Shown: in pieces, positions 6,931-15,398 of the stretch
Layout: each line of letters opens with the position of its first letter
Numbering within the stretch: the stretch's first letter is position 1
Assembly: GCA_023265595.1 (NCBI GenBank)
Contig: JAHFSU010000006.1
Location: forward strand, 1 to 45,868
Direction: 5' to 3'
Source: Deltaproteobacteria bacterium
GTDB taxonomy: Bacteria; UBA10199; SPLOWO2-01-44-7
Length of the DNA stretch: 45,868 nucleotides
Notes under the pieces: generated by a model
What the model was told of the DNA's origin: nothing
The model's database searches: none
Seen by the model: the letters and a program-made list of their open reading frames with translations, nothing else
Program-made: the position numbers and the translations under genes

Positions 6931-7989
6931 TCAAGCAGGAACATCAAAGACAACACGCCAGATATGAATTGGGGGTGTGCCTGATCTTATATCCTTCGCC
7001 AAACTGGAAAGAGTAATGTCACGCGGGGAGGGATGAGTTTTTTCCAGATGTAGGGCTTGAGTAAAGGATACCTCTGCTAGAACCTTGCTTCCCATTTCAA
7101 ACAGAATCAATCCCTTCAAAAAGTGGGTTTGAGGATTTACTTCACATTCCAGTTGGAGGGCTTTGTCAACAGCCGTTTTCATATTTTCCCATTTTCTCAT
7201 CTCTATTTCTTTTAAATTTTCTCTAAAAACATAAGCAAGATGGAGCCATGTTTTGGGAAGGGTATCATCAATGGCGAGGCTTTTCATGAGGGCCAATTCG
7301 GCCTCTCTAAACCCTTTTTTTTTCAGAAACCACTTTCCCACTTCAAAAAGTGCCGAAGCATGGTCTTTTTCTTGCAGACTAACTCGTTGCAACAAGTCGC
7401 CGAAATGTCTTTCAGCAGTTGCGAGATCATTTTCGACGAGGGCATCTATCGTTTTGTCCCGATAGGCTTCAACCGCTGAAACGACGAGAGAGCTCCAATC
7501 GGATGGGTGATGACTGATTATGTTATCCAAGACCATCCCCACAACAGGGGCTACATAAATTTCTGCACTTTGGTTGAAGGGATCCCCTTCTATTTTACCT
7601 TCATGGAGTCTTCTTTCTGCTTCGATACATCGGATTAAACTGTCTCGTGTCGTTTCGCGATCTTCCAAGATGGGCGCTGTCCTTAAGAGGTATTCAGTCT
7701 TTTTAGCGGCACTCTGAAAAAGGGCCGTCGGAAGGCGTTGCATATCTCTTGCAACGGTATCAATCCCCCAAATAGTCGGGCTTCTTTCCAGCATTAATTG
7801 TACTGTGCTGACGGAAAGAGGGACCCCCATTTCTCCGGCAGAAGAGCCCAATATACCGGCTATTCCCTGAATTTGCGCAACGGTATCGGCGTCGGCTACT
7901 TCGATGCAGTTGTTAGACAACGCCCCGCTCAAAAAAGTTTGCGAAGTCATCATGCCAAGCCCCACCTCGGTTATTTGAATAATAGCCAT
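6931..7989 (-). CDS. Protein of unknown function with TPR-like C-terminal half
   Basis: About 352 residues that I do not recognise as a named family. The N-terminal 110 residues are Ala/Ser/Gly-rich without an export signal. The middle is helical (EAERRLHEGKIEGDPF). The C-terminal half has repeat-like helix pairs such as FREAELALMKSLAIDDTLP and MKTAVDKALQLECEVNPQTH, typical of tetratricopeptide-type scaffolds. The ATG at 7989 follows GGTGAGG at good spacing; a GTG four codons upstream is the alternative. Nothing nearby suggests a partner. A role in protein-protein interaction is all that can be inferred. Confidence 0.68.
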   Translation of the reverse strand: MAIIQITEVGLGMMTSQTFLSGALSNNCIEVADADTVAQIQGIAGILGSSAGEMGVPLSVSTVQLMLERSPTIWGIDTVARDMQRLPTALFQSAAKKTEYLLRTAPILEDRETTRDSLIRCIEAERRLHEGKIEGDPFNQSAEIYVAPVVGMVLDNIISHHPSDWSSLVVSAVEAYRDKTIDALVENDLATAERHFGDLLQRVSLQEKDHASALFEVGKWFLKKKGFREAELALMKSLAIDDTLPKTWLHLAYVFRENLKEIEMRKWENMKTAVDKALQLECEVNPQTHFLKGLILFEMGSKVLAEVSFTQALHLEKTHPSPRDITLSSLAKDIRSGTPPIHIWRVVFDVPA

Positions 7990-8039
7990 TTGTATCCTCA
8001 CCCTTATTATCGTCGCTCTTTCAAAAAAGTTGCCTCACC

Positions 8040-8082
8040 GAGCATATGGTAGAGAGCATATGATAGCAGCTACCATATGCTC
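8040..8082. repeat. Inverted repeat with CATATG core (hairpin)
   Basis: The 13-base arms GAGCATATGGTAG (8040-8052) and CTACCATATGCTC (8070-8082) are perfect complements around a 17-base spacer. The spacer holds a third GAGCATATG (8054-8062). Outer bases TCACCG and CGGGTGA can extend the stem with a bulge. It lies between divergent genes and has no T-run, so an operator or structured element is as likely as a terminator. Confidence 0.6.
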
Positions 8083-8196
8083 CTATGTCGGGTGACGAAA
8101 ATGGTCGGGGTCCTGTATCAAATCGGTCGGCTTTAAGTCCTCTATTGGAATATCTTTGAGAAAACGTTGGCACCCTTTTTGCTTTTATCAAAAGAT

Positions 8197-8808
8197 ATGA
8201 TGCGGAAAGTTCCCCTTCTGGTTTGTGCCATCCTTTTTTGGGCCGTCTCTCTTGGGGCCGCTGAAAATATCCCAAGCGTTGAACAGGTTTCTCAAAAAGC
8301 CCTCGCTTATGCCCATTTAGATACCGCAACAATTGGGAAATGGAAAAAGAACATTCGCAAAGCGCCCCTCTTGCCTCGGCTTCAATTTGGCTATGAACGG
8401 AGAATTCGGGATTTTGTGAATCTCGATGTGCAGGATTCGGTGGCGGTCAATTCGAGCGGCATCACAGTCGGTCCCACACAACAAAAACAGGTTCAAAATA
8501 ACAACAGCGACAATAATTTTGAGGTCAAAGCGATCTGGTTTCTCGATGAACTTCTTTTTTCAAAGGAGGATCTCGACATCAGCAATGAAGCGAGAGAATT
8601 GGCGCGCGAACGGGAGCGGATCTTAAGTCAGGTGCGGCAAGCCTATTTCAAGCGGGAGAGAGGTTTGCAGGAGATCGGCATTTTGAAAAAAATGGGGGAA
8701 TCGAAAGAAAATATCACCCTCAAAAAATTAGAAGTGGCTGAAACGACGGCCGTTCTGGATGGCCTAACCGGCGGTTGGTTTGGGGCCGCAATACGGGAGG
8801 AAAAATGA
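8197..8808 (+). CDS. Exported helical protein, TolC-like fragment, function unknown
   Basis: About 203 residues beginning with a signal peptide (MMRKVPLLVCAILFWAVSLG, then AAENIP). The mature part starts like outer-membrane efflux proteins (SVEQVSQKALAYA). It contains an Asn/Gln-rich linker and then a long amphipathic helix with ELARERERILSQVRQAYFKR, similar in look to one half of a TolC periplasmic helix pair. A complete TolC protomer is more than twice this length, so this is not a full efflux channel. The stop overlaps the next ATG, pointing to coupled synthesis with the lamin-tail lipoprotein. I cannot name the family. Confidence 0.72.
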   Translation: MMRKVPLLVCAILFWAVSLGAAENIPSVEQVSQKALAYAHLDTATIGKWKKNIRKAPLLPRLQFGYERRIRDFVNLDVQDSVAVNSSGITVGPTQQKQVQNNNSDNNFEVKAIWFLDELLFSKEDLDISNEARELARERERILSQVRQAYFKRERGLQEIGILKKMGESKENITLKKLEVAETTAVLDGLTGGWFGAAIREEK

Positions 8809-9794
8809 AAAGATTCTTTTTTATCGGAATGGCAAGTCTGTTCTTCTCCGGTTGCGGCGGTTTGCCAACGGAAATATTTAATGATTTGCCTCAAAGGCAA
8901 CCGGTCGTTTCCTCCATCAATCCGCCGGATGGAACCATCGGCTTTGAAAACAATGTGATCGAAGTGCGGCTCTCACAACCTGTCGACACAAAAACAATAA
9001 CCGCCAAGTCGTTTGTCGTTACCCCTCTGTCGGTGGGGGAACCGAATGTCCATCAATTATGGGAGGATGTCGTTGATGAAGAAATAAAAGGGGCCGAGGG
9101 GAGTTATGACATTTCAAATGAGGGAACGACGATTCGTTTTATCGCCTCAAAAAATTTCGATACAGCCGGTCGTTGGGGTGTTTTGCTAACACCGGAAATC
9201 CTTTCTCTGGAACATATCCCTTTCAATCAGACGCCCGGCACAGGGCCGACCCCCTTTTTCAGCAGTTTCTATTCCAAGGGGATTTTTTTGTCGTCACAGG
9301 CCGGGGAGAATGTTTCTCCACCCAATCTGCGGCCGGCCTATCTTTATCTGAATGAAATTTTTTACGATGCCGTTGGCGCCGATGCCGATGCGGATTTATT
9401 TGTCGAGCTCTACGGTGAACCGTTCAAAGAGATCGGCGGTTATCAACTGGTGATGATCAACGGATCGGATGGGAAGACGTTGGGGACCGTCAAAATTCCG
9501 GCCGGCAGCACAATTGCGGAAGACGGTCTTTTTGTCGTTGCGAACAAAAAAAATGCCGCGGCCGACTGGGTAACACCGCTCGATCCGCCAAACGGCCCTG
9601 ATTGTCTCCGACTTTTAAATGAAGCGGGGAAATTGGTCGATGAGATCGGATACGGTTCTCCGTCGGTCTGTTATCAGGGCACGCCGGCGCCCGATGCCCC
9701 AAGCGGCAAAAGTATTGTCCGCAAAAATAAAGGAGAGTGGATTGTTTTGGATATCCCAACACCGGGCTTTTTAGATTTTAAGGAAAATTTCTAA
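8805..9794 (+). CDS. Lipoprotein with Ig-like (Big_5-type) and lamin tail (LTD) domains
   Basis: About 329 residues. The N-terminus (MKRFFFIGMASLFFSGCGG) is a lipoprotein signal with the lipidated Cys in SGCGG. Residues near 40-130 (SSINPPDGTIGFENNVIEVR...TKTITAKSFVV) match the SbsA Ig-like (Big_5) domain. The second half (YLYLNEIFYDAVG, DLFVELYGEP, GLFVVANK, LVDEIGYGS) follows the lamin tail domain, a beta-sandwich common in secreted bacterial proteins. It is preceded by GGAGG, and its start overlaps the previous stop. A surface or envelope binding role together with the upstream exported protein is inferred. The end overlaps the convergent UbiA gene by 24 bases. Confidence 0.82.
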   Translation: MKRFFFIGMASLFFSGCGGLPTEIFNDLPQRQPVVSSINPPDGTIGFENNVIEVRLSQPVDTKTITAKSFVVTPLSVGEPNVHQLWEDVVDEEIKGAEGSYDISNEGTTIRFIASKNFDTAGRWGVLLTPEILSLEHIPFNQTPGTGPTPFFSSFYSKGIFLSSQAGENVSPPNLRPAYLYLNEIFYDAVGADADADLFVELYGEPFKEIGGYQLVMINGSDGKTLGTVKIPAGSTIAEDGLFVVANKKNAAADWVTPLDPPNGPDCLRLLNEAGKLVDEIGYGSPSVCYQGTPAPDAPSGKSIVRKNKGEWIVLDIPTPGFLDFKENF

Positions 9795-10637
9795 CAAAAT
9801 GCCGGCGAAGAAAAGGAGACTGATAATCCCATTCGTTGTAAAAAAAGCGGCGTTGATTTTGGAGAGGTCGTTCGGTTTGATGAGAGATTGTTCGTATAAC
9901 AAGCCACAACCGATGAGGCCGACCATAATGTAATAGATGAGATGCAAACCGTTAATGATCCCAAATTGAAACAAAAATAGCAGGCTTAATAAGTGAAAAA
10001 ATCGGGATACAAGCAGCGCCTTTTTGATTCCAAGATGCGTCACCAATGAACCGATTCCCATTTTCCGGTCAAAATCGAAATCTTGCGTGGCATAAATAAT
10101 ATCAAATCCGGCCACCCAAAAAGCGACCGCCATCCCCAACGGGAGGGCACCCCAAGGCCAATCTCCGGTGACGCTTATCCACGCCGCCAAAGGGGCCATT
10201 CCCAAAGAGACCCCCAGCCACAAGTGAGTGAGATGGGTAAATCGTTTGCTAAAAGAATAACCGAGAAGAATGGCCAACGCGAACGGGCTCAAAAAAAAAG
10301 CGAGCGAGTTGATCTGAGAGCAGATAAAAAAGAAAAGGGCCGCACAGGACCCCGTAAAAATTGCGACAAATTTTTTTGATAAGATTCCTTGAGGCAAATG
10401 GCGCGATTTTGTCCGTGGATTGATCGCATCAAAGGGGAGATCGATCAGACGATTGAAAGCCATCGCGGCCGATCGGGCGGTGATCATCGCCGCAATGATC
10501 AAAGTGACAATTTTTGGAGATGGAAAACCGTTTGCCGCCACACACATGGCCCCCAGCGCGAAAGGGAGCGCAAAGATCGAGTGAGAAAACCGGATCATCT
10601 CAAACGTATGGCCGATTTTGAGGACTACCCTTTCCAT
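9771..10637 (-). CDS. ubiA: UbiA-family polyprenyltransferase (menaquinone pathway, MqnP-like)
   Basis: A 288-residue integral membrane prenyltransferase. The first Asp-rich motif is NRLIDLPFDAINPRTKSRHL and the second is DFDFDRKMGIGS. It has about eight hydrophobic helices. Homologues attach a polyprenyl chain to 4-hydroxybenzoate (UbiA) or, in futalosine-type menaquinone synthesis, to a naphthoate (MqnP). The same strand carries mqnA and UbiD/UbiX/UbiE homologues, so the menaquinone role is favoured. It is the last gene of the cluster and its start overlaps ubiX by 13 bases, which suggests coupled translation. Confidence 0.88.
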   Translation of the reverse strand: MERVVLKIGHTFEMIRFSHSIFALPFALGAMCVAANGFPSPKIVTLIIAAMITARSAAMAFNRLIDLPFDAINPRTKSRHLPQGILSKKFVAIFTGSCAALFFFICSQINSLAFFLSPFALAILLGYSFSKRFTHLTHLWLGVSLGMAPLAAWISVTGDWPWGALPLGMAVAFWVAGFDIIYATQDFDFDRKMGIGSLVTHLGIKKALLVSRFFHLLSLLFLFQFGIINGLHLIYYIMVGLIGCGLLYEQSLIKPNDLSKINAAFFTTNGIISLLFFAGILLEIFLKI

Positions 10638-11188
10638 CGCTGCCTCAGCGTATTTTCTACACCCAAATGGTCCAAAATTCGGGCGATTACGGTATCGACC
10701 GCTTCTTCCAATGTTTTCGGTTTGGAATAAAACGAAGGCGTTGCCGGAAAAATCATTGCGCCGGCCAAGGCCAGCAAGCGCATATTTTCCAAGTGAATCA
10801 AATTATAAGGTGTTTCACGCGGCACCAAAATGAGTTGTTTGCGCTCTTTCATTTGCACATCAGCCGTGCGCGCAATCACATCGTCCGAGTAACCGTGCGC
10901 TATTCGGCCGATCATCCCCATGCTGGCCGGAATCACAACGCACGCATCCCACGCATTGGAACCGCTTACGAAAGGGACGTTAAAATCCCTGATGCCAAAA
11001 ATGGGGCGATCATATTTTTTGATGTCGAATCCATCGAGCTCTTCATTCCAAATTTGCGCCGCGTGTTCGCTCATGACGATCGCGATTTGGTTTTGCGTCG
11101 GCACCAGATTGTCGAGCAGACGTTTGGCATACAACGACCCGCTGGCCCCCGAAATGGCAACGACGATTTTTTTTGTTTTAATCTCCAT
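10625..11188 (-). CDS. ubiX: UbiX-type flavin prenyltransferase
   Basis: A 187-residue flavoprotein that makes prenylated FMN, the cofactor used by UbiD-type decarboxylases. The N-terminal FMN-binding signature VVAISGASGSLYAKRLLD, the VIPASMGMIGRIAHGYSDDV segment and the LVPRETPYNLIHLENM motif are all typical. It lies next to ubiD, its functional partner, and overlaps both neighbours (13 bases with ubiA, 11 with ubiE). Length is normal for the family. Confidence 0.94.
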   Translation of the reverse strand: MEIKTKKIVVAISGASGSLYAKRLLDNLVPTQNQIAIVMSEHAAQIWNEELDGFDIKKYDRPIFGIRDFNVPFVSGSNAWDACVVIPASMGMIGRIAHGYSDDVIARTADVQMKERKQLILVPRETPYNLIHLENMRLLALAGAMIFPATPSFYSKPKTLEEAVDTVIARILDHLGVENTLRQRWKG

Positions 11189-11870
11189 AACAATTGGCCA
11201 AAATGAGGGAGTTGACGCCGCCCGTCAAATCGCGCGACTCAATAATTTCAAAACCGTGGTCTTCCAGCACCTCTTCATATTCCTCACGCGTGTAAAATTT
11301 TTGGATGGAACGACGAAGATAATCATAGGCGTTGTTGTCCCGCGATATCCAGCGTCCGAGGGCCGGCATCACATAGCGTCCGTATGTTTTTGAAAACACT
11401 TTCGATATTATTTTGCTTGGTTTGAAAAATTCGAGAATCAGAAAAGAACCAGACGGCTTCAAAACGCGGGCGATCTCTTTCAATGCCGCCGGCGTGTTGG
11501 GGATATTGCGCATCCCCCATGCGCACATCGCCGCATCAAAAAAATGATTGGGAAAGGGAAGGTGCAGACCGTCGCCGCAAACAAGGTGAATCCGTGAATC
11601 AAGTGTCGGCGGTGTTTTGCGCTGGCCGGTCAGCAGCATCGGCAGTGCAAAATCGATCGCAACTATTTCCCCCGCCCCTTTTTTTGCATAAGCCAGACTC
11701 AAGTCGAGTGTCCCGCTTGCCAGATCGAGTACGCACACCCCTTTGCCATGGGGTAAAAGAGCAACACCTTTTTTGCGCCAGCGCTGATCGGTGCCAAAAC
11801 TCAAAACCCGATTCAACAGATCGTAAGTGCCGCTGATGTTGCTGAAGAGTTGTTTTACAGATCTTTCCAT
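11178..11870 (-). CDS. ubiE: Demethylmenaquinone methyltransferase (UbiE/MenG)
   Basis: A 230-residue SAM-dependent C-methyltransferase that performs the last step of menaquinone synthesis. Family motifs include YDLLNRVLSFGTDQRWRKK near the N-terminus, SAM motif I in VLDLASGTLDLSLAYA and the AMCAWGMRNIPN stretch. The usual GTGD of motif I reads SGTLD here, a mild variation. It overlaps ubiD (16 bases) and ubiX (11 bases) in a compressed operon. In a genome using the futalosine route this enzyme acts on demethylmenaquinone. Confidence 0.93.
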   Translation of the reverse strand: MERSVKQLFSNISGTYDLLNRVLSFGTDQRWRKKGVALLPHGKGVCVLDLASGTLDLSLAYAKKGAGEIVAIDFALPMLLTGQRKTPPTLDSRIHLVCGDGLHLPFPNHFFDAAMCAWGMRNIPNTPAALKEIARVLKPSGSFLILEFFKPSKIISKVFSKTYGRYVMPALGRWISRDNNAYDYLRRSIQKFYTREEYEEVLEDHGFEIIESRDLTGGVNSLILANCYGD

Positions 11871-13294
11871 AAAGCATCAATGCGAGTCCTGGTTTCGGCA
11901 TTCATCTCCACGTCATCAGGCCACCTCCTGTAATATTCCTCTTCCGGGAGTTTGCGCGTGGCATCGATCCCCATTTTGGAACCGATGAATTGGTGGGGAG
12001 AAGCATGATCGAGATGATCGACCGGTCCGTCAACAAAAGTGATGTCTCGTTTTGCATCGATATTATTCGTGACGCGCCAGACCACTTCGTAAAGATTATG
12101 CACATTCACATCATGATCAACGATGATGAGACATTTGTTCGTCATCATCTGTCCCATCCCCCAAAGGCTCATCATCATTTTTTTGGCATGCCCCGGATAC
12201 TGTTTGTGAAGGGAAATAATTGCCAAATTGTGAAAACAGGCGACCGCCGGCACATGCATATCGACGACTTCCGGAAAAGTCATTTTCAATAATGGCAGAA
12301 AAATCCGCTCGACCGCTTTTCCCATCCAGGCATCTTCCATCGGCGGTCGGCCGACGATTGTTGTAAAATAAATCGGATTTTTGCGATGGGTGATGGCGGT
12401 CACATGAAAACGGGGAAACGATTCCGGCGGGGTATAGTAACCGGTGTGGTCGCCAAAAGGGCCTTCGATTACAAAATCTTCTTGCGGATCGATAGTGCCT
12501 TCCAGAATAAAATCGGCATCGGCGGGGACGTAAAGATCATTGGTTTTACACTTCACAAGCTCAACCCCTTTTTTTCGGATGAAGCCGGCCATCAAACATT
12601 CATCGACACCGTCGGGAAGGGGGGCACAGGCGGCCCATGTAAGAGAAGGATCGCCGCCGATCGCCACCGCGACCGGCATTTTTTCTTTTCGTTCTCGATA
12701 GAGTTCAAAATGGCGCCGGCCGGTTTTGTGAATTTGCCAATGCATAGCGGTCGACGTTTTATCCAAAACCTGCATCCGATAAATGCCGATGTTGCGAATT
12801 TTTGTAATGGGGTCTTGTGTGATCACCAAAGGGAAGGTGATGAAAGGACCGGCATCTTTGGGCCAGCAGGTGAGAATGGGGAGTTGCGACAGATCGACCT
12901 CCTTCATCACCACTTCCTGACAAGCGCCGGTTACCGCGCGTTTTGGCATGAACGAGGCGATCTGCGCCAGCTTCGGGATCATTTTCATTTTGTCGCGAAG
13001 CCCTTGCGGCGGTTGTGTCTTGATTAACTGAGATAATTCGTCGGCCAAATCGTCCAATTTTTCGCAACCCAACGCCCACGCCATCCTTTTTTCCGAGGCC
13101 AAGGCGTTTATCAAAACCGGAAATGCGGAGCCTTCAACATTTTCAAACAAAAGGGCAGGGCCATCTCCCTTTTTAACAAAGCGATCGGCAATTTCGGTGA
13201 TTTCGAGTTTGGGGCTGACCTTTGTCCTGATTTTTTTGAGTTCGCCACGTTCTTCCAAAAAATCGACAAAACTTTTAAGCGAGTTGAACGGCAT
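11855..13294 (-). CDS. ubiD: UbiD-family decarboxylase (menaquinone pathway, MqnL-like)
   Basis: A 479-residue prenylated-FMN-dependent decarboxylase. Family features are the N-terminal SLKSFVDFLEERGELKKI, the IGIYRMQVLDKTSTAMHWQI region, the EGPFGDHTGYYTPPE motif with its catalytic Glu, and the metal/prFMN region. Length matches bacterial UbiD. UbiD decarboxylates 4-hydroxy-3-polyprenylbenzoate. In futalosine-pathway organisms a homologue decarboxylates prenylated dihydroxynaphthoate, and neighbouring mqnA and UbiX/UbiA/UbiE homologues favour that here. It begins after a 37-base gap from the small calcium-loop protein and drives into ubiE. Confidence 0.93.
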   Translation of the reverse strand: MPFNSLKSFVDFLEERGELKKIRTKVSPKLEITEIADRFVKKGDGPALLFENVEGSAFPVLINALASEKRMAWALGCEKLDDLADELSQLIKTQPPQGLRDKMKMIPKLAQIASFMPKRAVTGACQEVVMKEVDLSQLPILTCWPKDAGPFITFPLVITQDPITKIRNIGIYRMQVLDKTSTAMHWQIHKTGRRHFELYRERKEKMPVAVAIGGDPSLTWAACAPLPDGVDECLMAGFIRKKGVELVKCKTNDLYVPADADFILEGTIDPQEDFVIEGPFGDHTGYYTPPESFPRFHVTAITHRKNPIYFTTIVGRPPMEDAWMGKAVERIFLPLLKMTFPEVVDMHVPAVACFHNLAIISLHKQYPGHAKKMMMSLWGMGQMMTNKCLIIVDHDVNVHNLYEVVWRVTNNIDAKRDITFVDGPVDHLDHASPHQFIGSKMGIDATRKLPEEEYYRRWPDDVEMNAETRTRIDALWKDL

Positions 13295-13331
13295 GGGAGG
13301 GCTATAGCATACCCTTTAAAGATGGCAATAG

Positions 13332-13679
13332 TTACAAGGAGCCGGCTTTTTTGCGAGGTGTCCAGCTTCTTACGTTAAATGGAGGGGACGATTCCCAGCA
13401 CCTCTTCTCTGGAATGAATGTATCACACGCGTCTTTTTCAAATGATTTTTCGTGAAAGATATAAGAGGGTTTCCAGTTATAAATTGTATCTGTTGAAGGC
13501 AATATACTGTCACTTAAAATGAAAAAATCGATCTTATTGTCTTTGTCTAAATCAACTGCAAATCCCTTGCCGATAGGATTAAATCTCTTATCTTTGAAGT
13601 TGTATGCTTTTCCTTCAACAATGTTTGCTTTTGGGTATTCGGTTTTTACGTTCTTTATGTCTTTTCCACCCGCAATCAT
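13332..13679 (-). CDS. Small protein with EF-hand-like calcium loop (115 aa), unknown
   Basis: 115 residues with no signal peptide or membrane segment. The stretch AVDLDKDNKIDFFIL has Asp at positions 43, 45, 47 and 51, the spacing of an EF-hand or FG-GAP/VCBS calcium loop. AAGGAGG sits upstream of the ATG at close spacing. It follows the 155-residue gene by 14 bases and precedes ubiD, so it is in the menaquinone gene string, but nothing links it to that pathway. Lys, Asp and aromatic content is higher than in its neighbours, which may mean later insertion. No family recognised. Confidence 0.6.
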   Translation of the reverse strand: MIAGGKDIKNVKTEYPKANIVEGKAYNFKDKRFNPIGKGFAVDLDKDNKIDFFILSDSILPSTDTIYNWKPSYIFHEKSFEKDACDTFIPEKRCWESSPPFNVRSWTPRKKAGSL

Positions 13680-13693
13680 ATTATCCTCCTTTT

Positions 13694-14161
13694 TTATTTA
13701 TCGAAGGCCGGTGCGGTTTCTAGTTCGGCCAGCGGGACTGTCAATTTGGAACCGGTATCGGTTAAAATTTCTGCGCCGCGAAAAGCAACCGAAAAATCTT
13801 TCTGTTTGAGATCGACAACGAAGCCTTGCACCTCGACCCAATTTCCATACCAGAGGGCCCATTCTCCTACAGAGAAAGAGGCCTCGTCTTTTCCCGGTCC
13901 CTTTTTCAAAGAGGGGATGATGCCGCAGTTATCCGCGAAACGATAGACCCCCTTGGGAACGGCAGGGTGCTCTTCAGATATTTTTGCATACACTGTATTC
14001 CAGTGGTTGTACTGGTTTACAAAAGTAGCGCTGGCCTTCGGCCCTTCATCACAATGTCCTCCATGCATGGCCAGAATGTTGACCCCATCTGTTGTGCCAT
14101 CACCATTGATGTCAAGTTGGCGACCGATTTTGTAACAAGAGAAATCGCAATCTACAATCAT
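13694..14161 (-). CDS. Small protein with dockerin/EF-hand-like calcium loop (155 aa), unknown
   Basis: 155 residues, starting MIVDCDFSCYKIGRQLDING. The loop D17-I-N19-G-D21-G-T-T-D25 has the DxNxDGxxD pattern of dockerin or EF-hand calcium sites. There is no signal peptide. Three cysteines occur near the N-terminus and another in the middle (DNCGIIPS). The later half is beta-rich (EWALWYGNWVEVQGFVVDLK). AAAAGGAGG precedes the ATG at ideal spacing. It sits with a second calcium-loop gene between the deaminase and ubiD genes, an odd position for cofactor biosynthesis. Function unknown. Confidence 0.66.
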   Translation of the reverse strand: MIVDCDFSCYKIGRQLDINGDGTTDGVNILAMHGGHCDEGPKASATFVNQYNHWNTVYAKISEEHPAVPKGVYRFADNCGIIPSLKKGPGKDEASFSVGEWALWYGNWVEVQGFVVDLKQKDFSVAFRGAEILTDTGSKLTVPLAELETAPAFDK

Positions 14162-14189
14162 GTTGGCCTCCTTTTAATTTTTCAAGCTT

Positions 14190-14214
14190 GCATATGTTAC
14201 CTGTTAACATATGC
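14190..14214. repeat. Perfect CATATG-type hairpin at end of the amidohydrolase gene
   Basis: GCATATGTTA (14190-14199) and TAACATATGC (14205-14214) are perfect 10-base arms around CCTGT. The stop codon of the amidohydrolase (14204-14206) lies inside. There is no T-run, so it is not a classic terminator. It shares the GCATATG core with the hairpin at 8040-8082. Confidence 0.55.
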
Positions 14215-15394
14215 CCCGTGCTACTATCCCGCGAATCATGGAAAAGCAAGCGATTTCTGACAGCAAGATGTTGTCATATGCTGATCTGCCGGCGTTTCGG
14301 AAAGGGACGCCGATGATGTTCGCCAGTTTGCCGGCTTTCAGAGTGCCGATTTCGTTTTCGCGCAAGAGGGCTTTTGCGCCATGGACCGTTGCCATTTTCA
14401 AAACGGATTCAGGGGTCAGCTCGGAATAATTTTTGAGCGCCATCTGCATCTGTCGCAGCATGCTTAAAGTTTCGTTGCTAGCGAGACTGTCGGTTCCCAA
14501 TGCCACATTGATTTCGGCATCGAGAAAAAATCCAAGTGGAAACCGGTCCTGTTCAAAATAAGCATGGCTTCCGGGACAATGGACGACGCTGGCCTTTCTG
14601 CGCGACACTATTGTCATGTCGGCATCTTCCAAATAATTGCCGTGAATTACCATGCAACGATCGGGGAATAATCCCAACCGTTCCAGATAATGGACCGGCG
14701 TCTCCTTATTTGCCGGCGGCGTTTTCCCTTTGAGTTGCAAAAACTCGAAGAGAGGCCCTGCATTTTCCTGAAACAGCAAAAACTCTTCGGCGCTTTCGGC
14801 GATATGAATAGATAAAGGTTGGTCTGTTGATGCCACTGCGGCAAAAATTTCGGGCAAAAGAGAATAGGGGGCATGGGGCGTCGGAATAATTTTGAATTTG
14901 TCATCTTTTGTTTTTTGGATTTTCAATGCCTGTTGATAAAAATTTTCCGCCCTCTGCTTTTCCACCCCTAAAATTTCGATATAGATAATACCCTCTAGAG
15001 GCGAATCGAGTAGTGGTTTCAGATCCGTACCGATACTCATATGATCGGCAACCGTTGTTGTCCCCCCCTCGAGCAATTTTTGGATTCCCGTTTTAATGCC
15101 TGCTTCCGTATCTGTCGGAGACATTTGCAATTTAAGGCGCGTGAGTTGATCGATCCACAAAACAAACGAACCGGGATAAGGAAGAGATTCCGGTAGTTGC
15201 GAAAGCTCCGAGTGACAATGGCAGTTAATCAGGCCGGGTAAAAGAATGGTGTTAGGAAAATCGACGATTTCTCCATTTTTCGAAAATTCTTTTTGCGGCG
15301 CAATGCGGACAATTTTTTCTCCTTCAACCCAAATCGCATGGTCTTTCAGAACCGGTCCCTCCATCGTCACAATGTACGGTGCTTTGAGGATCAT
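14204..15394 (-). CDS. Amidohydrolase, probable aminodeoxyfutalosine deaminase
   Basis: A 396-residue metal-dependent hydrolase of the ATZ/TRZ/cytosine-deaminase group. The metal ligands are H59 and H61 in NCHCHSEL, the HIAES histidine near residue 200, the later HGNY/HCPGSH region, and the Asp in GTDSLASN. Members deaminate purine-type rings, including S-adenosylhomocysteine/MTA and 6-amino-6-deoxyfutalosine. Its position directly downstream of mqnA (5-base gap) argues for the aminofutalosine step of menaquinone synthesis. Generic SAH/MTA deaminase is the alternative; sequence alone cannot decide. Confidence 0.82.
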   Translation of the reverse strand: MILKAPYIVTMEGPVLKDHAIWVEGEKIVRIAPQKEFSKNGEIVDFPNTILLPGLINCHCHSELSQLPESLPYPGSFVLWIDQLTRLKLQMSPTDTEAGIKTGIQKLLEGGTTTVADHMSIGTDLKPLLDSPLEGIIYIEILGVEKQRAENFYQQALKIQKTKDDKFKIIPTPHAPYSLLPEIFAAVASTDQPLSIHIAESAEEFLLFQENAGPLFEFLQLKGKTPPANKETPVHYLERLGLFPDRCMVIHGNYLEDADMTIVSRRKASVVHCPGSHAYFEQDRFPLGFFLDAEINVALGTDSLASNETLSMLRQMQMALKNYSELTPESVLKMATVHGAKALLRENEIGTLKAGKLANIIGVPFRNAGRSAYDNILLSEIACFSMIRGIVARGIC

Positions 15395-15398
15395 GTCT

